Shown here: positions 1 to 5,865 of the stretch, piece after piece
Layout of the letters: every line of letters starts with the position of its first letter
Position numbering within the stretch: position 1 is the stretch's first letter
DNA from: an uncultured Flavobacteriales bacterium
GTDB lineage: Bacteria > Bacteroidota > Bacteroidia > Flavobacteriales_D > Crocinitomicaceae
Direction of reading: 5' to 3'
Assembly: GCA_913031405.1 (NCBI GenBank)
Contig: CAJWCX010000038.1
Coordinates: 1-8,206 of the forward strand
Length of the DNA: 8,206 nt
The notes under the pieces: generated by a model
Told to the model about the DNA's origin: nothing
Database searches by the model: none
What the model saw: the letters and a program-made list of their open reading frames with translations, nothing else
Program-made: the position numbers and the translations under genes

Positions 1-584
1 GTTATACCGCTACCTAAATTTTCATTAATATTAATAAATGGTAAAAATGATTGGCCACCATCAGATGACCTAATGAATCCCTCTATTATTTCGGGATGCT
101 CACCAATTTTCAATATAATAAAAGGGTTTCCTTGATTGTCATAAGAAGATATAGGAATAGAAAAGTCCTCAAATCCGTCTTCAAAAATATTTACAGATTC
201 ACCCCAAGAATTCCCCCCATCTAAAGACTGGATAAATTTCGCGGAGGGTACATCGGCAGAAAGATCTTTGTAGACAATACCTATTTTATCTTCGTGACGT
301 GATATATTGGGTCCATTGGTATTACTTATTAAAATGTCTTCGCCAACTGGTATTATTTGCGGATCGTTAAAAACTCCTCCCTGGCCATTGACAATGTATA
401 AACCAACATTTGGTTTACCCATTATTATTTGTGGATCACCATTTGAGGTCATAAATAATTGTGCACAGGCATTTCCAAAAGTATTATCTGCAATATCAAT
501 AGGTTCCGAAAAATCCCATGAGATCTGACTAAAGGTGGATACAGAAATCAGAAAATATAAAAGAAAAATTATAATATAATGCAT
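1..584 (-). CDS. Secreted Asp-box (BNR/sialidase-like) repeat protein, 3' end missing
   Basis: The minus-strand reading frame is open from an ATG at 584 to the left edge, giving 194 residues with no stop, so the C-terminus is cut off by the window. Residues 1-19 form a hydrophobic signal peptide ending in TFS before Q20, so the product is exported. Two Asp-box motifs of the form S-x-D-x-G-x-x-[W/F] are visible at residues 120-127 (SLDGGNSW) and 173-180 (SSDGGQSF), about 53 residues apart. That spacing suits successive blades of a sialidase-type beta-propeller. Asp-boxes are structural turns found in sialidases, glycosidases, reelin and many unrelated exported propellers, so they do not prove an enzyme activity. 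No sialidase Arg triad or FRIP motif can be seen in this part. A C-terminal Por sorting domain is common in such Bacteroidota proteins but would lie outside the window. The fold call is fairly sure; the function is unknown. Confidence 0.8.
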   Translation of the reverse strand, partial: MHYIIIFLLYFLISVSTFSQISWDFSEPIDIADNTFGNACAQLFMTSNGDPQIIMGKPNVGLYIVNGQGGVFNDPQIIPVGEDILISNTNGPNISRHEDKIGIVYKDLSADVPSAKFIQSLDGGNSWGESVNIFEDGFEDFSIPISSYDNQGNPFIILKIGEHPEIIEGFIRSSDGGQSFLPFININENLGSGI

Positions 585-675
585 TTTATAAAGGTAGAAG
601 TTTATTTCCAAAAGGGGCTATTTTACTTCGCAAAAATTGAAGCTTGAAGCATTTATTTATCCTGAATTAATAAGA

Positions 676-1023
676 TCAGTTGTCCAGCTTCCCCTGCAAT
701 ATCCAACATTGAAAGAGTTGAATCAATGAGTCACTTAATGGAGGTCCACCAAAAGGCATTAAATCCATTCCTGATGCTTGCATGCTATTGATCATTCGAT
801 TCGCCTCATTTGCAATGCGCAAATGATTCGTCAAAATCACATCGTTAGCTGCCACCATCTCATTATGACAACCCAAACAATTCAACTCTACAAGAGGCTG
901 AATATCTTGACTAAAAGAGACTAGATCACTACAAGCAGCAAACTCATTGGGCACCTTATCTTTTAAACAGGAGTTTAAAACGGAAATACTGACTACTATA
1001 TACAGGTATGATTTTTTTCTCAT
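676..1023 (-). CDS. Small lipoprotein with one CxxCH haem-binding site (c-type cytochrome-like)
   Basis: This 115-residue protein has a short hydrophobic N-terminus and a lipobox-like LNSC ending at C19, suggesting a lipid-anchored periplasmic or outer-membrane protein. The stretch FSQDIQPLVELNC leads into C49-L-G-C52-H53, a covalent haem c attachment motif. M89 in LMPFGGPPLS is the likely distal axial ligand, and the segment ends in a WILQGKLDN-type tail. This matches the single-haem domain frequent in Bacteroidota lipoproteins and related to the planctomycete-type cytochrome c. C31 and C106 are extra cysteines that could pair. The start is taken at 1023 because its ATG overlaps the TGA of the upstream beta-barrel gene (ATGA). 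A longer version from a TTG at 1053 would overlap that gene by about 34 bases and push the signal peptide inward. Translational coupling implies joint expression with the barrel. An electron-transfer role is inferred; the redox partner is unknown. Confidence 0.82.
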   Translation of the reverse strand: MRKKSYLYIVVSISVLNSCLKDKVPNEFAACSDLVSFSQDIQPLVELNCLGCHNEMVAANDVILTNHLRIANEANRMINSMQASGMDLMPFGGPPLSDSLIQLFQCWILQGKLDN

Positions 1024-1952
1024 TTCTCGAATGTAAATTGCCGACTTACGCAAAAGCCAAGACGGAATTGACCATCAAGCCATCTTTGATAGGTATATGG
1101 AATAAATTGATTTTCCCCTAAACCACGAGAATTAGTAAAATTAATGGTGAAATTGTGTCCAAAAGTTCCCCATTCCAAGGCAATACCCAAGCTATTTTGA
1201 TATCCCTGCTGACGAAAAGAGGATGAATTGAAGCAATGATAATACTCCATCATGAAAAAAAACTTTTTGGATAACTTCATACGAAGGGCTGAACCCAATG
1301 AAAACAAAGTATTTTGATCATCTGCCGCCACATAGTTTCGATGAACCAATGTTGGGATGAGAGAAAGACTTAAAATATTACCAAATCTCCGAGCCAAATT
1401 GATTTCCGAAAAGTAGGCAAAACGATGCGCAACTTTCGGAAAGTGAGTCACACCACTAATATCAGAAGAAGCTTTTTGATAAGTAAAGGTAGCTCCAGAC
1501 ACAACAGTCAAAGACAATGGGACTGTACTCTTTTTTTGATCTAATAATTTATACTTGAAAAAACCATCTAGTAGAGATCGGTATGGCACGCCTGTTCCTT
1601 TACAACGTCCAAAACCGACCATCACTTTTTCGCTTATTCCATACTCAAGAGCAATCCGCATATCCGAAACATTATCAAAACCAAACATGGTTTGAAATCC
1701 CCCTGCAGCTCCAGCAATGTCTCCAAAACGATGCTCGATTCTCATTTCATATGTTTTTGCAGGTAGTATTTCAACGGAATGCCCCGAAATAATCCGAGTA
1801 GAATTGAAGGTCTTTGTATTTTCCTCCTCGAATTCAAAATCAAAATCAAAATCATCTTGGGAAAAACAAAGGATATGGGGAAATACGAAACAAGTAAGAC
1901 TTATAAAAACACGTATGCCTCTATAAATTTCTTTGAGTTTTTTTTCTACCAC
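1020..1952 (-). CDS. DUF5777-like outer-membrane beta-barrel protein
   Basis: The 310-residue product begins with a long charged n-region and a hydrophobic stretch ending near FS before Q32, read as a signal peptide. An acidic segment of D/E alternating with F follows at residues 33-44. The rest alternates polar and hydrophobic residues as in beta strands. It contains segments I recognise from DUF5777 barrels of Bacteroidota: RIISGHSVE (53-61), RIEHRFGDI (71-79), RIALEYGISEKVMVGFGR (99-116), LLDGFFKYKLL (127-137) and a later LSLIPTLVHRNYV. These proteins commonly sit beside YceI-like or haem-binding lipoproteins, as here, where the downstream CxxCH gene overlaps its stop codon. The start is a GTG at 1952. 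No in-frame ATG lies between it and the upstream stop at 1974-1976, and the next internal Met (residue 70) would remove the whole signal peptide. Transport or redox function is not known. Confidence 0.75.
   Translation of the reverse strand: MVEKKLKEIYRGIRVFISLTCFVFPHILCFSQDDFDFDFEFEEENTKTFNSTRIISGHSVEILPAKTYEMRIEHRFGDIAGAAGGFQTMFGFDNVSDMRIALEYGISEKVMVGFGRCKGTGVPYRSLLDGFFKYKLLDQKKSTVPLSLTVVSGATFTYQKASSDISGVTHFPKVAHRFAYFSEINLARRFGNILSLSLIPTLVHRNYVAADDQNTLFSLGSALRMKLSKKFFFMMEYYHCFNSSSFRQQGYQNSLGIALEWGTFGHNFTINFTNSRGLGENQFIPYTYQRWLDGQFRLGFCVSRQFTFEK
1834..1851 (-). repeat. Short tandem hexamer (TCAAAA on plus) coding for alternating Asp-Phe
   Basis: Three perfect copies of a 6-base unit lie just after the signal peptide of the beta-barrel gene and encode the DFDFDF part of its acidic mature N-terminus. 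Because the unit is a multiple of three, changes in copy number would keep the frame and only change the length of the acidic tail. Confidence 0.6.
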
Positions 1953-2043
1953 GATAATATTAATTTTATTAGGTCAAATTACTTTGATACGACTTTTGAC
2001 TTTGTAAAAAAGTTGTTTTTTTGTTGTAACTAATAAGCCCTTT

Positions 2044-2604
2044 TTGAATAAATCTGATATTAGAAAGTTAATGAAAAAAAAGAGAATGCGTTTTTCTGAG
2101 GAAGAGATTCACTCAATATCAGTGCAAATTATTTCGCAACTCATACAAGGATTTGATTTAAAAACGTTGACCATTAACCTGTTTTTACCTATTGCAAGAT
2201 TTCAGGAAATTGATTTAAGCTCACTATTAAGCTCTAATAAATGTAAAAGGATAGGAGTCAATAAGGCCAATTTTGAAAAACAAACCATGACCTCTTATTT
2301 GTTTTCTGATGAGAAGCAAATACAGATCAATAACTACGGTATTCCCGAACCGTTAGAGGGGGATTATCTCAAACCAACAGACTTTGACTTGGTCCTTGTT
2401 CCTTTATTGGCTTTCAATGAAAAGGGATACAGAGTAGGATATGGAAAAGGGTTTTATGACCTATTCTTGTCTGAGTGCAGTCCTAACTGTCTATTTGTTG
2501 GTGTCAATCACTTTAGTGAGGCCATTGAGATTGATGATCTAGAACCCCACGATATTCCCTTGGACTACGTGGTCACACCATGGAAAATAATTAAGTTTAA
2601 TTGA
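2044..2604 (+). CDS. 5-formyltetrahydrofolate cyclo-ligase (methenyltetrahydrofolate synthetase)
   Basis: The enzyme converts 5-formyl-THF plus ATP to 5,10-methenyl-THF, recycling a storage or inhibitory folate into the cytoplasmic one-carbon pool. At 186 residues it has the normal family length. Diagnostic stretches are the basic N-terminus KSDIRKLMKKKRMRFS (residues 3-18), NNYGIPEP (96-103), DLVLVPLLAFNEKGYRVG (115-132) and the phosphate-binding loop GYGKGFYD (132-139), ending in a DIPLDYVVTPW motif (170-180). The start is a TTG at 2044. The only nearby ATG, at 2071, would remove half of the conserved N-terminal LRxxxxxxR-type helix, and there is no in-frame ATG upstream. The gene is divergent from the beta-barrel gene across 91 bases and convergent with a small secreted-protein gene, with only 2 bases between the stop codons. 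It therefore appears to be transcribed alone. The family name is secure; the bacterial symbol varies (ygfA, fau), so none is given. Confidence 0.93.
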   Translation: MNKSDIRKLMKKKRMRFSEEEIHSISVQIISQLIQGFDLKTLTINLFLPIARFQEIDLSSLLSSNKCKRIGVNKANFEKQTMTSYLFSDEKQIQINNYGIPEPLEGDYLKPTDFDLVLVPLLAFNEKGYRVGYGKGFYDLFLSECSPNCLFVGVNHFSEAIEIDDLEPHDIPLDYVVTPWKIIKFN

Positions 2605-2605
2605 T

Positions 2606-2620
2606 CCTATTTCAAATAGG
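2606..2620. terminator. Perfect 15-base inverted repeat at a convergent gene end (possible weak terminator)
   Basis: CCTATTTCAAATAGG is fully self-complementary around a central base and could form a 6-bp stem with a 3-base loop. It begins one base after the stop of the folate cyclo-ligase gene and covers the stop codon of the opposing gene, a place where a bidirectional terminator would be expected. No clear U-tract follows on either strand, so intrinsic termination is uncertain. Confidence 0.3.
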
Positions 2621-2966
2621 AGTCGTAAAAATTAGATAAGGGTATTGAACCTTCTCCAATTTTAACAAATTGAACTCCATTAGCAGATAAAAAACGAATG
2701 ATCACTCGCCTTGATTTGGCATCATTTTGAACCATATTAAATGTGACTTCATGTGTCTCTCGATCAAAAGAAGTTGTAAAATAAGGGGTGTAGTATTTGG
2801 AATATTTTCTTACGTTGTCGGCTGTTACATTGTCTGGCAAAATCATAACAATAGTGCCTGAAGCCAATGAACTCCTCAAACTTTCTGATGAAGAAAATAC
2901 CGCTTCTTGAGAAAAAGCCAAAAAAGTAAAAAGTACGAATAACAAAGAAAATAAGTAAGATTTCAT
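2607..2966 (-). CDS. Small secreted protein of unknown function
   Basis: This 119-residue protein starts with a clear signal peptide (K2 then a Leu/Phe-rich core). A cleavage site is likely after AFS at residue 19, before Q20, so the mature form is about 100 residues in the periplasm or outside the cell. The mature part has a Ser-rich start (FSSSESLRSSLAS), then ILPDNVTADNVRKYSKYYTPYF, and a beta-rich second half with basic FLSANGVQFVKIGEG-type segments. There are no cysteines, no catalytic motifs and no membrane helices after the signal. I do not recognise a named family. It looks like a conserved hypothetical protein of the phylum, possibly a small alpha/beta fold. It is convergent with the folate enzyme and divergent from ribonuclease HII, so it is probably monocistronic. 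The start is an ATG at 2966 directly before the signal peptide. Confidence 0.75.
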   Translation of the reverse strand: MKSYLFSLLFVLFTFLAFSQEAVFSSSESLRSSLASGTIVMILPDNVTADNVRKYSKYYTPYFTTSFDRETHEVTFNMVQNDAKSRRVIIRFLSANGVQFVKIGEGSIPLSNFYDSYLK

Positions 2967-2979
2967 AATGTGAATTTTT

Positions 2980-2990
2980 TAGCTAAGCTA
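2980..2990. promoter_or_regulatory. 11-base palindrome in the divergent spacer upstream of RNase HII
   Basis: TAGCTAAGCTA (5 bases, central A, 5 bases) lies roughly mid-way in the 48-base gap between the secreted-protein start (2966) and the RNase HII start (3015). Its position between two divergent starts suits a shared operator, but it is short and a chance occurrence in AT-rich DNA is quite possible. No full TAnnTTTG element is visible in this gap. Confidence 0.2.
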
Positions 2991-3014
2991 CAATATTTTT
3001 ACGAATTTTGAAGC

Positions 3015-3629
3015 TTGAAAGAATTGTTGCCATATCATTCGAAAGGGCTTATTGAGGCGGGATGCGATGAGGCGGGAAGAGGTTGTTTGGCCGGACCTGT
3101 AGTAGCCGCTGCGGTAATTTTGAATCCCAAAAAGAAGATTACCGGATTGAATGATTCGAAACAGATCAACTTGAAAAAACGTATGATGCTCAAAAAAGAA
3201 GTTGAATCAAATGCCCTAGCATATGGGGTTGGAATTGTTAGCAATACTGAGATTGATGAAATCAACATCTTGAATGCAAGCTTTTTGGCTATGCATAGAG
3301 CATTAGATCAATTGGACAATCAAAAAATCGAACACCTAATAATCGACGGAAACAGATTCAATCCATATCGAAAAATAAATCACACTTGTATCGTCAAGGG
3401 TGATGCCATTTATCAGTCCATAGCCGCCGCATCTATTTTAGCAAAAACACATCGAGATGAAATCATGTTGGAGCTAAGCCAAACATTTGATTGTTATGAC
3501 TGGAAAAACAATAAGGGGTATCCTACCAAAAAACATAGAAACGCCCTTGTCAAGCATGGGAAATCAATTCATCATCGAAACTCCTTCAATCTTTTTGGCC
3601 ATAAAGAACAGTTAGACCTTTTTGATTAA
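3015..3629 (+). CDS. rnhB: Ribonuclease HII
   Basis: RNase HII cuts the RNA strand of RNA-DNA hybrids and incises 5' of single ribonucleotides in DNA, starting ribonucleotide excision repair in the cytoplasm. The 204-residue protein has the four metal-binding acidic residues expected: D18 and E19 in GCDEAGRG, D111 in LIIDGNRF and D130 in VKGDAIYQSIAAAS. The GRG motif (21-23), LNDSKQ (45-50) and NKGYPTKKHR (166-175) are also typical. The start is a TTG at 3015. It lies two codons after an in-frame TGA (3009-3011), and no ATG occurs before residue 57, well inside the catalytic domain. The C-terminus ends in QLDLF (199-203) plus Asp, matching the bacterial beta-clamp-binding pentapeptide consensus QL[SD]LF. 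A 68-base gap separates it from the next gene, which has its own promoter-like element. Confidence 0.96.
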   Translation: MKELLPYHSKGLIEAGCDEAGRGCLAGPVVAAAVILNPKKKITGLNDSKQINLKKRMMLKKEVESNALAYGVGIVSNTEIDEINILNASFLAMHRALDQLDNQKIEHLIIDGNRFNPYRKINHTCIVKGDAIYQSIAAASILAKTHRDEIMLELSQTFDCYDWKNNKGYPTKKHRNALVKHGKSIHHRNSFNLFGHKEQLDLFD

Positions 3630-3685
3630 ACAAATCGTTGTTAATTTTATTTCTTAATAAACAGTTTTAGCGCCTCCAATGACTT

Positions 3686-3693
3686 TACTTTTG
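3686..3693 (+). promoter_or_regulatory. Bacteroidota-type -7 element (TACTTTTG) upstream of the 721-residue gene
   Basis: TACTTTTG fits the TAnnTTTG consensus for the primary sigma factor of Bacteroidota. It lies only 4 bases before the ATG at 3698. A T-rich stretch at 3665-3668 is the nearest -33 candidate, but the spacer is about 17 bases, slightly short. If active, transcription would start at or within a few bases of the start codon, giving a leaderless or nearly leaderless message for the two-gene operon. Sequence match only. Confidence 0.4.
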
Positions 3694-3697
3694 AGAT

Positions 3698-5863
3698 ATG
3701 CTGAAAAAAATTGCCTTTGGGGTCATATTGGTCATTTGTCTATATACTTCATTTTCTCTGATTTCAGAATTAAGCTCAGAAAAATATGATATTGAGGCCA
3801 CTGCTTATTTTAACAAAAATGACTCAACGGTATATGTGATTCATGAGACAAGAGGCATAGACTTTCAATCGGAAACATTCAAAACCTTGCCTACCAATCT
3901 TGAGATCATTCAAAGCATCAAAGAATCTATACCCGATGATTGTTCTGTATACTTTAGCAAAAATAGAGCTCTTTTGGTTTTTGAATCCAAATCAAACTGG
4001 AGCAAATCTTCCATAAAAGAGCTTTTTATAGATGGAAAGCACAAAATAATCTTTACTGATCTCCGAGAATTTAAATATGGTTTTTTTGAAGGAGTCTATT
4101 CAAAAAACAAGATCCTCCTTTATTCTGGTCCAAAACCTCATTCATTCAATACGACATTTTCTATGGATAAAAAGGCCAATTATTCGATAGTTTCTCTTGA
4201 AAACAAAAAAACCAGCGTTCGGGACTATTATGTTACTAGTGAAAAGACCTTATGCTATAACAAAATTAAAAAAGAGCAACGACCTCTTACAAATAAACTC
4301 GATCGACAGATCTTTAGTTCCTTTATACCTCAAAACTTTGATGACTACACCTTTTATGAAAAAGAATACCTAGCAACAATCGATACTGTATATAAAAACA
4401 GTACTCTATACGAGAAAACCTTATCGGGTGTACTTTTGCTTAAAAAAGATAATCGTTCTTTGATCATTATTGATCTCAAAAGAGGACAAAACCTTGTTGA
4501 AAGTGGAGCATCAATTTCAAATATTGAGGTGAATACAATGAATTACGTTAAACAAAAAGTATCTTATTTTGCAGACGATAAAGAAGCCGGAGCCATTACT
4601 CATTATTTCGTATCAGATATTAACGATTTTGCCATTTTATCCAAAGACAAATCATATTTCGACCAAAACCTGACAGAAATTAAGTTGGGAAATGTATTGA
4701 TTGGAAACAAAAAAAAGTTAGACGTTCTTTATCAAAATGGGCCAAGAAAAGTAATCTTTAGAGAAATAAATTCAAATAGCTCAAAAACCATATCGGTAGC
4801 TGGAACAGATCTTATTGAAACCAATATCGCCTATAAAAAGTCGATAAATGAAGATAAAGAAGAATCTTCAAAAGACTATTTTGCAATGAATACAGAGGAG
4901 CGCATTGCCTCTTTTTATGCATATGCCGGAAGGGGTAATACATTTTTAGTTACAGACTCCAATACTTGGATTCGTTTTGAAAATGGAAATCGAAAGTGGG
5001 AAAAGACTTTTAATAAAAAAGTACTAAAGCAACCAAAACTGATGGAAATGTCTTCGAATCAATACCAAGACATCGCGATATTATTTAAAGACACATTGCT
5101 TATTGTTGATAAAGAAGGGCGGATATTGAATCATTTTAGAACAAGCGGTGCGGTTCACCCCATAAGATGTAGAATAAAAAACAAAGTGTCTTTTTTGATT
5201 CCAAATACGGATCGGATGGAGGTTGTAGATTATGACGGAAAGGTGCTCGCAACTTATTCTTTCAGTTCGGACATTAAAGATATGGTACTGTTTAACGAAA
5301 AAGGGAAAAAACATGTTGCAGTGTTGTGTAAGGAGATGTTTTTCATTATCAATTTGGATCGCAAAAGAACAGTGCGCAAAATTAAGCTTTCAGACAACTA
5401 CAAACTCATAAAACAGTCTGAGAAATCTGTGATCATGAATGCTTCTGAATCAAGATTTATTAATTTGTTAGGAAACGAAATGAATTGTGCTGTTCCTCAG
5501 GGATATCAATATAAATGTGCCTTTAAATCAAATGGACTAATGCACATGATCTTTGCAAAGGAGAATCACATGATGTCCATCAATGAAAATGGGAAATATG
5601 AATGGAAAAGGGTTATTACTTGTTCTTCAATAGATAAAATAGTCGTACATAAGTCTCAGAATAATTCGGGTACTCATTCAATTATTTTAGGGCTTCTGGA
5701 TGGTATTGAAAACAAAATATTACTTTTGAATACCCAGGGTTCTAAGATGGATGACGTTAAAAGACATGGAGAAAAAGATCTTCAGATTACAGATTACGGA
5801 AATCGAGGCATCTCAATAACAACCTTTTTAGGAAACTATTTAATTCAATATGCTAAATTTTAA
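3698..5863 (+). CDS. Membrane-anchored, propeller-like protein of unknown function
   Basis: The 721-residue product has a single N-terminal hydrophobic segment (about residues 5-24) after a KK pair. There is no clear cleavage site, so it is probably a signal anchor with the rest in the periplasm. The first ~400 residues are mixed alpha/beta, with a segment at about 65-115 (SIKESIPDDCSVYFSKNRALLVFESKSNW) vaguely like DUF3352-type proteins of the phylum. From about residue 405 the sequence becomes repeated short beta strands with turns such as VTDSNTWIRF, IVDKEGRIL, VVDYDGKVL, SINENGKYEW and LNTQGSKM. These resemble blades of a WD40- or PQQ-like propeller, although no classic blade motif is exact. 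No catalytic signature is evident. The stop is 2 bases from the start of the OmpA-family gene, so the two are almost certainly co-transcribed and translationally coupled. That context suggests a role in the same envelope process. The start is a normal ATG preceded by a promoter-like TACTTTTG. Confidence 0.8.
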   Translation: MLKKIAFGVILVICLYTSFSLISELSSEKYDIEATAYFNKNDSTVYVIHETRGIDFQSETFKTLPTNLEIIQSIKESIPDDCSVYFSKNRALLVFESKSNWSKSSIKELFIDGKHKIIFTDLREFKYGFFEGVYSKNKILLYSGPKPHSFNTTFSMDKKANYSIVSLENKKTSVRDYYVTSEKTLCYNKIKKEQRPLTNKLDRQIFSSFIPQNFDDYTFYEKEYLATIDTVYKNSTLYEKTLSGVLLLKKDNRSLIIIDLKRGQNLVESGASISNIEVNTMNYVKQKVSYFADDKEAGAITHYFVSDINDFAILSKDKSYFDQNLTEIKLGNVLIGNKKKLDVLYQNGPRKVIFREINSNSSKTISVAGTDLIETNIAYKKSINEDKEESSKDYFAMNTEERIASFYAYAGRGNTFLVTDSNTWIRFENGNRKWEKTFNKKVLKQPKLMEMSSNQYQDIAILFKDTLLIVDKEGRILNHFRTSGAVHPIRCRIKNKVSFLIPNTDRMEVVDYDGKVLATYSFSSDIKDMVLFNEKGKKHVAVLCKEMFFIINLDRKRTVRKIKLSDNYKLIKQSEKSVIMNASESRFINLLGNEMNCAVPQGYQYKCAFKSNGLMHMIFAKENHMMSINENGKYEWKRVITCSSIDKIVVHKSQNNSGTHSIILGLLDGIENKILLLNTQGSKMDDVKRHGEKDLQITDYGNRGISITTFLGNYLIQYAKF

Positions 5864-5865
5864 TT

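Noticed and set aside
307..528. 73-codon open frame on the plus strand
   Set aside because: It is antisense to the Asp-box protein gene, which has a signal peptide and recognisable motifs; the plus-strand product has no such support.
637..648. TTGAAGCTTGAA, which also occurs at 3008-3019
   Set aside because: A 12-base match within 8 kb of AT-rich DNA is expected by chance, and the two sites sit in different contexts relative to genes.
585..675. Gap between the lipoprotein gene and the Asp-box gene, searched for a terminator or promoter
   Set aside because: No convincing hairpin with U-tract and no full TAnnTTTG element on the minus strand; only a partial CCCTTTTG match, too weak to report.
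1024..1053. Longer form of the CxxCH lipoprotein from a TTG at 1053
   Set aside because: It would overlap the barrel gene by 34 bases and place ten charged or polar residues before the natural signal peptide; the ATG in the ATGA overlap is the better start.
1583..2033. Several overlapping plus-strand open frames of 69-84 codons
   Set aside because: They lie antisense to the signal-peptide and barrel region of the DUF5777-like gene, overlap one another in different frames and show no protein-like features.
1953..2043. Divergent spacer between the barrel and folate enzyme genes, searched for promoters
   Set aside because: It is rich in T/A runs and TTTG words, but no element fits TAnnTTTG with a sensible -33 partner well enough to call.
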